A DNA stretch of 64,000 nt. Origin: Campylobacter devanensis. GTDB taxonomy: Bacteria > Campylobacterota > Campylobacteria > Campylobacterales > Campylobacteraceae. The notes under the pieces were generated by a model. It saw only the letters and a program-made list of their open reading frames with translations. It made no database searches and was not told the DNA's origin. Below, piece after piece: positions 1 to 8,431 of the stretch. Numbering within the stretch: the stretch's first letter is position 1; every line of letters begins with the position of its first letter. The DNA lies in contig NZ_CP018788.1 of the NCBI RefSeq assembly GCF_002139915.1, positions 558,001 through 622,000 of the forward strand, read 5' to 3'. The position numbers and the translations under genes were made by a program.

Positions 1-1254
1 TATGTTCTTATATTTTGTATAGCGATGATTGTTATTGGCATTCCAATGATTTTAGCTGAAAATGCCATAGGTAGAAGACTACATATCAACTCAGTAGATG
101 CATTTGGTGGTTACGCAAATGGTAAAAAAGTAAATCCATTGTGGAAAATTGTCGGATGGATGGGGATTTGTGGCGCCTTTGGTATTATGGCGTATTATAT
201 GGTAATTGGCGGTTGGGTGTTAGATTATATATATAATATTATTGTTGGTGGATTTGATATTTCACAGCCAATTAGTGCTGCTGTAACAGCTGAATTTTAT
301 GAGACAAATATTATTAATTCGCCACTTGCTATTGGTATTATGACAGCTATTTTTGTGCTTATTAATTATATTATATTAGTAAAAGGTGCAGTAGATGGAA
401 TAGAAAAGGCCGCTAAATATCTAATGCCATTACTATTTATATTGATGCTAGCTATGGTTGCTAGGAATGTCACACTTGATGGAGCTATTGAAGGTATTAA
501 ATTCTATCTTACGCCTGATTTTAGTAAAATAACTATGAAGCTATTTATCGATGTTTTAGGTCAAGTTTTCTTTGCATTATCGCTTGGATTTGGGGTTATG
601 ATTACACTTTCTAGCTTTTTAAGAAAGGATGAAGATCTTATAAAAACCTCAGTAATTACTGGGGTTGTAAATACCGTAATTGCCGTAGTAGCTGGATTTA
701 TGATATTTCCATCTTTATTTACTTTTGGAATTTCTCCTGATAGTGGACCAAGTTTGGTATTTAAGAGTTTACCAATAGTATTTTCTAGTATGTTTGCTGG
801 TCAGATTATGGCTATTGCATTTTTTGGGCTACTTATGATTGCGGCACTTACTACTTCGTTGCCAATTTATGAGGTTATTATTACTGTTTTAGAAGAAAAA
901 TTTAAAATTAAACGCCATAATGCTATTGTGTTAGTACTTAGTGTAATTTTTGTAGTTGGCAATATCCCTTCTTTGATGGCGACAAATATCCTATCAGATA
1001 TTACAATTTTTGGTAAAAATATATTTGATGCTTATGATGCTATTAGTGCTACTATATTTTTTGTGCTGACTTCTTTGTTTTGTGCGCTTTTTGTTGGTTG
1101 GGTGCTAAAAGATGAGGCTAAAGCTGAGATAATGTATGGAACGAAAAGCTCAAAAACTATTGTAAATATGTGGTTTTATTATGTTAAATTTGTAATTCCA
1201 TTTATAATCTTAGTTGTATTTATTAGTAGTTTTTATAATAATTTTTTAAAGTGA
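1..1254 (+). CDS. Sodium-dependent neurotransmitter-type symporter (NSS family), 5' truncated by window edge
   Basis: The open frame runs in from base 1, so the true start lies outside the window; the ATG at 25 is internal. About 417 residues remain, with repeated hydrophobic segments. The first visible stretch (GIPMILAENAIGRR) is the TM1b-TM2 region of NSS transporters, and SLGFGVMITLSSFLRKDEDL matches the LeuT TM8 Na+-site region. NSS proteins import amino acids or similar solutes with Na+ across the inner membrane; the substrate cannot be read from sequence. It ends 6 bp before the protease gene, probably in the same operon. Confidence 0.9.
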   Translation, partial: YVLIFCIAMIVIGIPMILAENAIGRRLHINSVDAFGGYANGKKVNPLWKIVGWMGICGAFGIMAYYMVIGGWVLDYIYNIIVGGFDISQPISAAVTAEFYETNIINSPLAIGIMTAIFVLINYIILVKGAVDGIEKAAKYLMPLLFILMLAMVARNVTLDGAIEGIKFYLTPDFSKITMKLFIDVLGQVFFALSLGFGVMITLSSFLRKDEDLIKTSVITGVVNTVIAVVAGFMIFPSLFTFGISPDSGPSLVFKSLPIVFSSMFAGQIMAIAFFGLLMIAALTTSLPIYEVIITVLEEKFKIKRHNAIVLVLSVIFVVGNIPSLMATNILSDITIFGKNIFDAYDAISATIFFVLTSLFCALFVGWVLKDEAKAEIMYGTKSSKTIVNMWFYYVKFVIPFIILVVFISSFYNNFLK

Positions 1255-1260
1255 GTTTTT

Positions 1261-2457
1261 ATGCTTGAAATTTTAATTACTTTGTATGCTTTATTTACAA
1301 TTTATAGAGTGGTTTTAAGTATCTTACAGATAAATTACATTAAAAGATGTAAGGAGCCAGTAGTATTGCCTGAGGCAGAATTTCATAATGCCGCAATCGT
1401 AGCAATACAAAAGCAAAAATTTGAGATAATTCATAATATTTTTCTATTTATTACTGTAGCTATATGGAGCGTATGGGGCGCTAGTGCTTTGGCTTCTAGC
1501 CTTAGTGGTATAGAGATGGTTATAGTAAGAGATGCTTTGCTTGTTGCTTTATTTTTAGTCATTGGGGCAGTAATTAACCTACCTTTTGAGATATATAGTA
1601 AATTTGTAATGGATAAGAAATTTGGCTTTTGCAATAGCACAGTTGGGCTTTTTGCTATGGATTTTATTAAAACTATAATAATGATTTTTGTATTTGGGTT
1701 TGGAGTTTCATGGATTTTATTAAATTGCTATGAGTTTTTAGGGCAGAGCTGGTGGATATGGGCTTTTGCGATTAGTTTTGGATTAATTTTGTTAGTAAAT
1801 TTGATATATCCGACAATTATTGCTCCAATATTTAATAAGATTACTCCATTGCAAAATGATGAGTTAAATTTAGCTATAAATAATCTATTAAACTCATGTG
1901 GATTTAAAAGTAGTGGTATATATAGTATGGATGCTAGTAAAAGAGATAATAGATTAAATGCTTATTTTGGTGGGCTTGGAGCGACTAAGAGAGTAGTATT
2001 ATTTGATACATTAATAAACAAACTTGATAAAAATGAGATTATAGCAGTTCTTGGCCATGAGCTTGGCCACTTCAAACATAAAGATATAATTAAAAATATA
2101 GCCTTAATGGGTGCGGTTTTATTTGGTTTTTTTGCAATTTTTGGAAATATTCCAGTTAATATTTATACCGCACTTGGATTAGAACAAAGTGGTGGCGGAT
2201 TGTTTATCTTTTTCTTGCTATACTCTTCACTTTTTATGGTGGTTGTAGAGCCTTTAATATCGACATTTTCTAGGTCGCATGAATTTGGCGCTGATGAATT
2301 TGGCGCTAATAAAACTAATAAAGAGTATATGATATCAGCTCTTAAAAAACTTGGTAAAGAAAATAAATCTTTTCCACTTTCTCATCCATTTTATAGTTTT
2401 GTATATCATTCACATCCAACCCTATTTGAGAGGCTAAAGCGTCTTGAGAATTTGTGA
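1261..2457 (+). CDS. M48 family membrane zinc metalloprotease (Ste24/CAAX-protease-like)
   Basis: 398 aa. Multiple hydrophobic segments occupy the first 190 residues. The zinc-binding helix HELGH is at residues 266-270, and a third acidic ligand is likely in the EFGADEFG stretch near residue 342. The layout (several TM helices, a conserved N-terminal region, HExxH, then more TM helices) is that of Ste24-type M48 peptidases. Bacteria lack CAAX prenylation, so the likely role is membrane-protein quality control; this is inference. It starts 6 bp after the symporter stop and overlaps the next gene by 14 nt. Confidence 0.88.
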   Translation: MLEILITLYALFTIYRVVLSILQINYIKRCKEPVVLPEAEFHNAAIVAIQKQKFEIIHNIFLFITVAIWSVWGASALASSLSGIEMVIVRDALLVALFLVIGAVINLPFEIYSKFVMDKKFGFCNSTVGLFAMDFIKTIIMIFVFGFGVSWILLNCYEFLGQSWWIWAFAISFGLILLVNLIYPTIIAPIFNKITPLQNDELNLAINNLLNSCGFKSSGIYSMDASKRDNRLNAYFGGLGATKRVVLFDTLINKLDKNEIIAVLGHELGHFKHKDIIKNIALMGAVLFGFFAIFGNIPVNIYTALGLEQSGGGLFIFFLLYSSLFMVVVEPLISTFSRSHEFGADEFGANKTNKEYMISALKKLGKENKSFPLSHPFYSFVYHSHPTLFERLKRLENL

Positions 2458-3235
2458 TGGTTTGAACTTAGCCAAGGAATTTGGCAATCGTTTTGCGTAC
2501 TTATTAATGGAGTTTCATTTAAAAAAAAGTAGAGAGTGGATATTTTTACATTTAAATGATGAGTTGGCTAAAAAAGATAAATTTATAGAATTATTAGATA
2601 GATATAAAAATGGAGAGCCATTAGAGTATATTTTTGGTTCTTGTGAGTTTATGGGAAGAGATTTTGAGGTAGGGCAGGGAGTTTTAATCCCAAGATTTGA
2701 GACTGAGATTTTGATAGAAAAAGCCCTAGAGATAGCTAGTAAATTTAATGCACCAAGGATTGCTGAGATTGGTGTTGGGAGTGGAATTATTAGTATATCT
2801 TTAGCCTTAGAGCTTAAAAATGCTAAAATAATTGCTACTGATATTAGCTTAGATGCACTCAAGTATGCTAAGATAAATAAAGAGAAATTTCAAGTCGATA
2901 TAGAGCTAATAGAGTCAAATTATCTTGATAAAGTTAATGGTGATTTTGATATTATTATCTCTAATCCGCCATATATTGCAGCCAATTATCCGCTGGATAA
3001 ATGGGTTTTAAGTGAGCCAAAAACAGCATTAATAGGTGGTCAAATTGGTGATGAGATATTAAAAGATATTATTAATCTAGCAAAATCTAGAGCTAAATAT
3101 TTAATTTGCGAAATGGGCTATGATCAAAGAGAATCTATGAAAAATTATCTTGATAAGCTTGATTTTCAAAGTGAATTTTATACCGATTTAGCTGGATTAG
3201 ATCGTGGGTTTGTAGCTTATAATAAAGGAAAATAA
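2444..3235 (+). CDS. prmC: Release factor glutamine N5-methyltransferase PrmC (HemK)
   Basis: 263 aa SAM-dependent methyltransferase that modifies the GGQ glutamine of release factors RF1 and RF2. Visible motifs are IPRFETE (82-88), the SAM-binding glycine loop EIGVGSG (108-114) and the catalytic NPPY tetrad (174-177), in PrmC order. The chosen start is a TTG inside the end of the protease gene, with GAGAGG about 10 nt upstream. An internal TTG at 2462 or ATG at 2510 cannot be excluded. The stop overlaps the next ATG by 1 nt. An A8 run lies at 2521-2528. Confidence 0.93.
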   Translation: MRICDGLNLAKEFGNRFAYLLMEFHLKKSREWIFLHLNDELAKKDKFIELLDRYKNGEPLEYIFGSCEFMGRDFEVGQGVLIPRFETEILIEKALEIASKFNAPRIAEIGVGSGIISISLALELKNAKIIATDISLDALKYAKINKEKFQVDIELIESNYLDKVNGDFDIIISNPPYIAANYPLDKWVLSEPKTALIGGQIGDEILKDIINLAKSRAKYLICEMGYDQRESMKNYLDKLDFQSEFYTDLAGLDRGFVAYNKGK

Positions 3236-3708
3236 TGGTTAAATTTAGAAGTTTTTATCTGCTTTTGCTTGGTATTTGTATTGGTGCTGAGCTTGCTATT
3301 GGGATATTTATGGCGCCTGTGATATTTTATCCATCGCAATATATTGGCGAAGGAGTTTTGAGCCACTATCAAAGCGGTCAATTAATGACTCAAGTATTTT
3401 TAAAATATAATGTGATGTTGATATTTATCTCATCGCTAATTTTTCTTTTTGAGATTATTAATTTGAAAAATAGTGAGAGTTTTAATTATAAAATTAGTGC
3501 GTTTTTCTTAGCACTTATTATAACTCTTTTGGCTATGTCGTTTGTATTTTATTTCACGCCATATATTCTTCAAGCTCAAAAAATCGGCGCTGAAGCGACT
3601 GCTACGGCTGAATTTGCTAGTATGCATAAAGCTAGTGAATTTGTGATGAAAGCAATGATCTTGGCTCAAGTGGCGCTATTTTTCATTAGGGTGCGTAAGG
3701 AGAGTTAA
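3235..3708 (+). CDS. DUF4149-type small membrane protein
   Basis: 157 aa with four hydrophobic segments and short polar loops. The N-terminal half (GAELAIGIFMAPVIF) and the loop before the last helix (AEATATAEFASMHKASE) resemble DUF4149 membrane proteins, whose function is unknown. It overlaps prmC and the thioesterase gene by one base each (TAATG junctions), so the three are almost certainly cotranscribed and translationally coupled. The family call is from memory of the pattern and is moderately secure. Confidence 0.7.
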   Translation: MVKFRSFYLLLLGICIGAELAIGIFMAPVIFYPSQYIGEGVLSHYQSGQLMTQVFLKYNVMLIFISSLIFLFEIINLKNSESFNYKISAFFLALIITLLAMSFVFYFTPYILQAQKIGAEATATAEFASMHKASEFVMKAMILAQVALFFIRVRKES

Positions 3709-4112
3709 TGGGATTAAAGGTTAGAATTTATTACGAAGATACAGATAGTGGTGGGATAGTATATCATAGCAATTATATTAAATTTTGTGAGCGTGCTAGA
3801 AGTGAGATAGTATTTGCTTCTGGAATTGAATTTAATGATAGTCGCCACTTTGTAGTTACAAAGCTTGAAGCACACTATTTAAAACCTGCTGTTTTAGGAG
3901 ATATATTAGATGTTCAAACCAAGCTTGTCAAGGTTGGCAGTGTAAGTTTAACCCTAGCTCAAGATATATATAAAGTAGCAAACATTAAAGGAGAGTGTGA
4001 GCGTGAATTGATATTTCGTGCAAAGGTTATAGTAGGGTTTATTAGCGATGGAAAGCTCTCTAGACTTGAGCCAGAATTTGCTAGAGTTTTTGGCCAGTTA
4101 AATGAACATTAA
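3708..4112 (+). CDS. ybgC: YbgC/FadM-family acyl-CoA thioesterase (hot-dog fold)
   Basis: 134 aa. The N-terminal signature YYEDTDSGGIVYHSNYIKF is the 4-hydroxybenzoyl-CoA thioesterase motif, with the catalytic Asp in DTD and the conserved VYHxNY segment. YbgC enzymes hydrolyse acyl-CoA or acyl-ACP thioesters and in many proteobacteria sit beside tol-pal; that cluster is not present here. The length is normal. It is the last gene of the plus-strand run and faces the minus-strand PBP1-like gene across a small hairpin. Confidence 0.88.
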   Translation: MGLKVRIYYEDTDSGGIVYHSNYIKFCERARSEIVFASGIEFNDSRHFVVTKLEAHYLKPAVLGDILDVQTKLVKVGSVSLTLAQDIYKVANIKGECERELIFRAKVIVGFISDGKLSRLEPEFARVFGQLNEH

Positions 4113-4117
4113 AGCTA

Positions 4118-4140
4118 AGTAATAGGATTTACCTATTACT
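4118..4140. terminator. Candidate bidirectional hairpin between convergent genes
   Basis: A perfect 9-bp inverted repeat (AGTAATAGG / CCTATTACT) with a 5-nt loop lies in the 29-bp gap between ybgC and the convergent minus-strand gene. There is no clear T-tract on either side, so termination strength is uncertain. Confidence 0.45.
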
Positions 4141-4141
4141 A

Positions 4142-5278
4142 CTACTCATCAAAATAAAATCCATAATTTCCAGCACGCATAATATTTATATTGTATTGTA
4201 TTTGATTATTTTGCATCTCTTCTTTAAAGATAGCTTTTGCGCTTTTGTTTATGTAATTTAGATATATAAAATCCATTCCAATCATTGTAGAGTAAGCTAC
4301 CCAATCATAATCAAGCTTTTCTCCTAAAATAGCACTAAGTGTCTCTAGTTGGCTATCAGGAGTCATTATGGAGTTAGCAATATACATATTTTTACGATCA
4401 CCACTTTGAGTAAGGCTGATTAAAGCGCTATTATAGTTAAGCTGAGTTGAGAGCAGTATGTGAGGTGTAAGTTCAAATACTCTAAATTGCGAACTAAGTA
4501 GTGCACTTTTAATTAATGGAGTATTTAAAAATATAGAGCTATTTTTAACCTTATAATTATTTTTTAAGAAATTTAGCTTTATATCACTACCTTCTATATT
4601 CTTAATATATGGTTCATTTGTGTTATTAGCAACTAGATTATTTAGCATATCTGAGACTCTACTACCATCGCCAAATGCGGTTATTTTATGGTTGGCTTTT
4701 GTTAATAGCTTTTGAATTTGTGCTTCATAATCAATGCCACCAAAGAATAAATTTGATCTTGGGTTTGAAATATTTTTGATATTGATTGTTGGAATGTAAA
4801 ATATTAAATCATCATAATCATCGCTATTTACAATCTCTAAGCCGTTTGTTGTTAGTGGAGCAATAAGATATTTAAATCCAGCATTTTTTGCTCTGTTTAT
4901 AGCTAAATTTAGATTTTCTGCACTCTCATTACCGCTATAAAATATCTCAATATGCGAACCAACATCACGTTTGAAAATATATGCAAAAACTGAATCACTT
5001 ACTACTACAGAGTAGCTTTTTATTACATCTTGAGGAATTATTAGGGCAACTTTTATATCTTTGCGGCCAATCTCAATCTCTGGAATGGTTGCAAGCTTTT
5101 TAATACCAGCATAGTAGCTCTTAAAAGGTTCGCTCATAGTTAGCGGAGTGTAGATAAATTGGATAAAATCAACCCCACGAGATAACTCTTTTAAGCACTC
5201 TTTATCACATCTAGATTGCGAATTTGCCTGTATGACTGCTATAAAAATCATAAAAAATGAAATAATTAAATTTTTCAT
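4142..5278 (-). CDS. Periplasmic type-1 binding-protein-like (LpoA-like) protein, function unknown
   Basis: 378 aa with an N-terminal hydrophobic signal (residues 1-18, cleavage probably near QANS) and no lipobox. The stretch KVALIIPQDVIKSY, followed by residues like AINRAKNAGFKYLIAPLTTNGLEIV, resembles the first lobe of type-1 periplasmic binding folds such as LpoA or receptor-ligand domains. No ligand or partner can be named. It is last in a minus-strand operon, overlapping the UDG-like gene by 4 nt. A cell-envelope role is inference only. Confidence 0.5.
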   Translation of the reverse strand: MKNLIISFFMIFIAVIQANSQSRCDKECLKELSRGVDFIQFIYTPLTMSEPFKSYYAGIKKLATIPEIEIGRKDIKVALIIPQDVIKSYSVVVSDSVFAYIFKRDVGSHIEIFYSGNESAENLNLAINRAKNAGFKYLIAPLTTNGLEIVNSDDYDDLIFYIPTINIKNISNPRSNLFFGGIDYEAQIQKLLTKANHKITAFGDGSRVSDMLNNLVANNTNEPYIKNIEGSDIKLNFLKNNYKVKNSSIFLNTPLIKSALLSSQFRVFELTPHILLSTQLNYNSALISLTQSGDRKNMYIANSIMTPDSQLETLSAILGEKLDYDWVAYSTMIGMDFIYLNYINKSAKAIFKEEMQNNQIQYNINIMRAGNYGFYFDE

Positions 5279-5895
5279 AAATATCCTTTTATTTTTTTTA
5301 AATCTGCTATAAACTCATTAGCTTTACTAGGATTTTTGTCTATCCAAGCGTTATCAAAAGTCGGCATATAAAGTGAATTTTTAAGTCTATAAATGCCACC
5401 TCTATGGCTCTCAAATGAGCCATTTTTAGCTAGTTCTTTAAAACAATTTAATCCAAAGCTTACAATAAACTTAGGTTTAATGATTGCAAGTTCTTGGTCA
5501 AAAAACTTTGTACAAATATCATTATAATACCAATTATTCTGCTTATTAATACATTTTAAAATATATGTAAAATATATCTCATTTGCGTTAAGTCCAGCTA
5601 AATTTAAATATCGCAAAAGCGAATCATCAGGAGTACAAAGACCATTTTTATCGCTTCTAACATTTGGACTATCAAACACAAAAACTACACCACTACTAAT
5701 ATTTCCACTACCAATGACTGCGTTAGTTCGGCTTTTGCATAGCTGGCAAAGATTACAGCTTTTTATTTGTGTATTTAATAGCTTTAAAGAGTTAAACTCA
5801 GATATTTTATGTGGTAAAATCTCATCAAAGCTAACAAATTTAAAACCCATTGCACGCAATGTCTCAAGCTTGTAAATGGTATAATTTTTGTCCAT
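5275..5895 (-). CDS. Family-4 uracil-DNA-glycosylase-like [4Fe-4S] protein with degenerate catalytic motifs
   Basis: 206 aa. Cysteines C47, C50, C115 and C128 sit at the spacing of the four iron-sulfur ligands of thermophile-type (family 4) UDGs, including the ILKC...C pattern. The usual active-site loop GEAPG is FDSPN here (74-78) and the usual HPS motif is MPTF (177-180), so the catalytic His and activating acidic residue appear lost. A fold homologue with altered or no glycosylase activity is likely. It lies between a GNAT gene (19-bp gap) and the PBP1-like gene (4-nt overlap). Confidence 0.7.
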   Translation of the reverse strand: MDKNYTIYKLETLRAMGFKFVSFDEILPHKISEFNSLKLLNTQIKSCNLCQLCKSRTNAVIGSGNISSGVVFVFDSPNVRSDKNGLCTPDDSLLRYLNLAGLNANEIYFTYILKCINKQNNWYYNDICTKFFDQELAIIKPKFIVSFGLNCFKELAKNGSFESHRGGIYRLKNSLYMPTFDNAWIDKNPSKANEFIADLKKIKGYL

Positions 5896-5914
5896 TATAC
5901 TACCAAAAAGCTAT

Positions 5915-6397
5915 TTAATCTTTAATAAAATTTGCTAAATTTTCCAACTCTTTACCATCGAGTCTAAGATGAAAAAACTCATCTCTATTTTTAGCACCAA
6001 GTTTATAATAAAACTCTAAGCTTGGTTCATTCCAAGTCAAACACTCCCACTCTAGTCGCCCCAATCCTTCATCAATGCATTTTTTAGCAAGAATGGCTAA
6101 AAATTGTTTACCAATACCATTACCACGAAATTTAGGCTGAACATATAAATCCTCTAAATATATCCCCGCACGCCCAAGAAAGCTAGAGAAGGTATAAAAA
6201 TATATAGCATATCCTATGATTTTTTCGCTATGTTGGCAAACTAAAATGTGAGCGTATTTTTTTTCAAAAATAGAATTTTGAAATAATTCATCACTAAATT
6301 TTATCCTATCGCTCATCTTTTCATATTCAGCTAGTTCTTTAACAAGATTAATTATATCTTTGATATCATCTTTTTTAGCTGGTCTAATTTTATACAT
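5915..6397 (-). CDS. GNAT-family N-acetyltransferase
   Basis: 160 aa, a single GCN5-related acetyltransferase domain. YKIRPAKKDDIKDI marks the start of the fold, QPKFRGNGIGKQFL is the acetyl-CoA pyrophosphate-binding loop (Q/RxxGxG/A), and LEWECLTWNEPSLEFYYKLGA resembles the C-terminal part of diamine (SSAT-like) acetyltransferases. The substrate is unknown; a small amine is plausible from similarity. It is the first gene of a three-gene minus-strand operon, with a TATAAT hexamer about 30 bp upstream. Confidence 0.87.
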   Translation of the reverse strand: MYKIRPAKKDDIKDIINLVKELAEYEKMSDRIKFSDELFQNSIFEKKYAHILVCQHSEKIIGYAIYFYTFSSFLGRAGIYLEDLYVQPKFRGNGIGKQFLAILAKKCIDEGLGRLEWECLTWNEPSLEFYYKLGAKNRDEFFHLRLDGKELENLANFIKD

Positions 6398-6428
6398 TTT
6401 CTACCTTAAATTTTAAAATTTATGCTAG

Positions 6429-6434
6429 ATTATA
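6429..6434 (-). promoter_or_regulatory. -10 element for the GNAT-UDG-PBP1-like operon
   Basis: On the minus strand TATAAT is followed by about 31 bp to the GNAT start codon. It is in the divergent interval shared with the 6S RNA promoter. Confidence 0.55.
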
Positions 6435-6508
6435 GCAATTTGGAGCTGAATTTGAAAAAAATTTGATTTAAAATCCAATAAACTATCTAAAATTTAAGTC
6501 AAATTTGA

Positions 6509-6514
6509 TATAAT
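6509..6514 (+). promoter_or_regulatory. -10 element of the 6S RNA gene
   Basis: TGATATAAT places a perfect TATAAT hexamer 6 nt before the predicted 5' end of the 6S RNA near 6520, preceded by an AT-rich tract as in Campylobacter sigma70 promoters, which lack a strong -35 box. Confidence 0.7.
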
Positions 6515-6519
6515 TTCCC

Positions 6520-6708
6520 TGCCTGGATGACTCGATAGCATTTTTATGAAGGTCCAACAAATTAGTATTAGCGAAGATGTGCAGAGTGGTGTGACGTGAC
6601 TTTGCTTGATGCCTAACGGTTTAGAAGCTGCGACCTAAAGCTGCTGCCTATTTGCAAGATTGGCTTTATATTAGGGCCGATTCTACTATGCACCGACCAT
6701 CTGGGTAT
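6520..6708 (+). ncRNA. ssrS: 6S RNA (RNA polymerase-binding regulatory RNA)
   Basis: The 331-bp gap between the GNAT gene and purD holds a transcript of about 189 nt with a perfect -10 box. The two ends form a roughly 10-bp closing stem allowing GU pairs (TGCCTGGATG at 6520-6529 with CATCTGGGTA at 6698-6707). The interior is G+C-richer than surrounding spacer, and the length fits 6S RNA. 6S RNA mimics an open promoter and sequesters sigma70 holoenzyme in stationary phase. In epsilonproteobacteria I recall it lying upstream of purD, as here. The internal fold was not computed. Confidence 0.75.
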
Positions 6709-6728
6709 TTTAAATTTATAGGAATTAT

Positions 6729-7973
6729 ATGAATATTCTCATTATTGGAAGTGGCGGTAGAGAGTACGCCATTGGACTTAGATTAACTCAAGATAACCAA
6801 ACACATAATCTTTTTTTCTCGCCAGGTAATGGAGCAACTGCAAATTTGGGTCAAAATGTAGATATTAAAGATTTTAATGATCTTGCTAAATTCGCACTTG
6901 AAAATAAAATAGAACTTACTATAGTTGGTCCTGAAAATGCTTTAAGCGATGGTGTGGTTGATATCTTTAAAGCTAATAATTTAACTATTTTTGGTCCATC
7001 ACGTGCTGCTGCAAGATTAGAGAGTTCAAAAGCATATATGAAGGAATTTTTAGCCAAAAATAGCATAAGAACAGCAAGATTTATAAATACTAATAATTAT
7101 GACGAAGCGGCTGAATTTATTGATACCTTAGGCGATATAGTTGTAGTAAAAGCAGATGGGTTATGTGCTGGAAAGGGTGTAATAATTGCTAAGAGCAAAG
7201 ATGAGGCTAAGACTGCTGTAAAAGATATGTTAAGCGGGGAAAGTTTTGGTGCAGCTGGTAAGAGAGTTGTAGTAGAAGAGTTTTTAGGTGGATTTGAGCT
7301 TAGTTTTTTTGCTATTTGTGATGGAAATAGCTTCGTCTCACTTCCAGTAGCACAAGATCATAAAAGATTGCTAAGCGGCGATGAAGGCCCAAATACTGGT
7401 GGAATGGGTGCTTATGCACCAAGCCCATTAGCCAATGAAGAGCTAATAAAAAGAGTAGAAAAAGAGGTAGTAGAACCAACACTTAAAGGAATGCAAGCTG
7501 AGAATGCGCCATTTTGCGGGGTATTATTTGTAGGATTAATGGTGGTAAATGATGTGCCATATGTGCTTGAATTTAATGTTAGATTTGGCGATCCAGAGTG
7601 TGAGGTTTTAATGCCATTAATTCGTGGTGAGCTAGGTGAGATTTTGCACGGTGCAGCACTTGGAAAATTAAGTAAATTTGAACTAGAAAATGAGATTGCT
7701 GTAGGCGTGGTGCTAGCTAGTAAAGATTATCCATATAAAAGCAGTCCAGCAGCTAAAATAAGCGTAGAAAATATTCCACAAAACTCGCATATAGCATATG
7801 CTGGAGTGTCGTTAGAAGGCGGTAAATTATATGCAACAGGTGGTAGAGTACTAGTAGCTGTAGGTAAAGGAACGAGTGTAAAAGAGGCTAGAGATAGAGC
7901 TTATGAACTAGCTAAAAATATTCAATTTGATGGTATGCAATACCGTGATGATATCGGATATCAGGCGCTTTAA
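6729..7973 (+). CDS. purD: Phosphoribosylamine-glycine ligase (GARS)
   Basis: 414 aa, full length. The N-terminus [15 protein letters not shown] is the GARS N-domain; the ATP-grasp core includes [38 protein letters not shown] and [12 protein letters not shown]. It catalyses ATP-dependent condensation of phosphoribosylamine with glycine, step 2 of de novo purine synthesis. It is the first gene of a tight plus-strand run and ends at a TAATG junction with the RDD gene. It may read through from the 6S RNA transcript. Confidence 0.97.
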   Translation: MNILIIGSGGREYAIGLRLTQDNQTHNLFFSPGNGATANLGQNVDIKDFNDLAKFALENKIELTIVGPENALSDGVVDIFKANNLTIFGPSRAAARLESSKAYMKEFLAKNSIRTARFINTNNYDEAAEFIDTLGDIVVVKADGLCAGKGVIIAKSKDEAKTAVKDMLSGESFGAAGKRVVVEEFLGGFELSFFAICDGNSFVSLPVAQDHKRLLSGDEGPNTGGMGAYAPSPLANEELIKRVEKEVVEPTLKGMQAENAPFCGVLFVGLMVVNDVPYVLEFNVRFGDPECEVLMPLIRGELGEILHGAALGKLSKFELENEIAVGVVLASKDYPYKSSPAAKISVENIPQNSHIAYAGVSLEGGKLYATGGRVLVAVGKGTSVKEARDRAYELAKNIQFDGMQYRDDIGYQAL

Positions 7974-8431
7974 TGAGAGAGAGCTTAGAAGAGAAATTAT
8001 ATAGAGAAAATATTACTATTGCAAGCATAAATAAGAGAGCTCTAGCTTATGCTATCGATGATGTTATCATATCTGTGCTATTTATGTTAATTTATTGGGA
8101 TTATATCGCTAGAGCCAGTGATATTGGCGTTGAGGCTACATTAGCTGCGATATCAAATTTATTTTGGCAAATTGCGCTTATGAAAGTGGCGTATCATACA
8201 TTTTTTATCTGGTACTATGCTGCAACTCCTGGTAAAATGTTATGCAAGCTTGTTTGTATAGATACTGTAATGCTATCTAGACCTAGCCTTAGTAGTAGCT
8301 TTTTAAGAGCTTGTATGAGGCTTTTGAGCGAGACGCTATTTTATATTGGATTTTTGTGGGCGCTTGGCAATTCTCAGCGGCAAACATGGCAAGATAAATT
8401 AGCCAAGACTGTAGTTTGTAATGCGTATTAG
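7973..8431 (+). CDS. RDD-family membrane protein
   Basis: 152 aa with hydrophobic segments near residues 30-45, 65-85 and 115-135. The opening NKRALAYAIDDVIIS contains the arginine/aspartate pattern that names the family, and the segment YYAATPGKMLCKLVCID is the conserved RDD middle motif. The function of bacterial RDD proteins is mostly unknown. It overlaps purD by 1 nt and lptD by 11 nt. Confidence 0.85.
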   Translation: MRESLEEKLYRENITIASINKRALAYAIDDVIISVLFMLIYWDYIARASDIGVEATLAAISNLFWQIALMKVAYHTFFIWYYAATPGKMLCKLVCIDTVMLSRPSLSSSFLRACMRLLSETLFYIGFLWALGNSQRQTWQDKLAKTVVCNAY

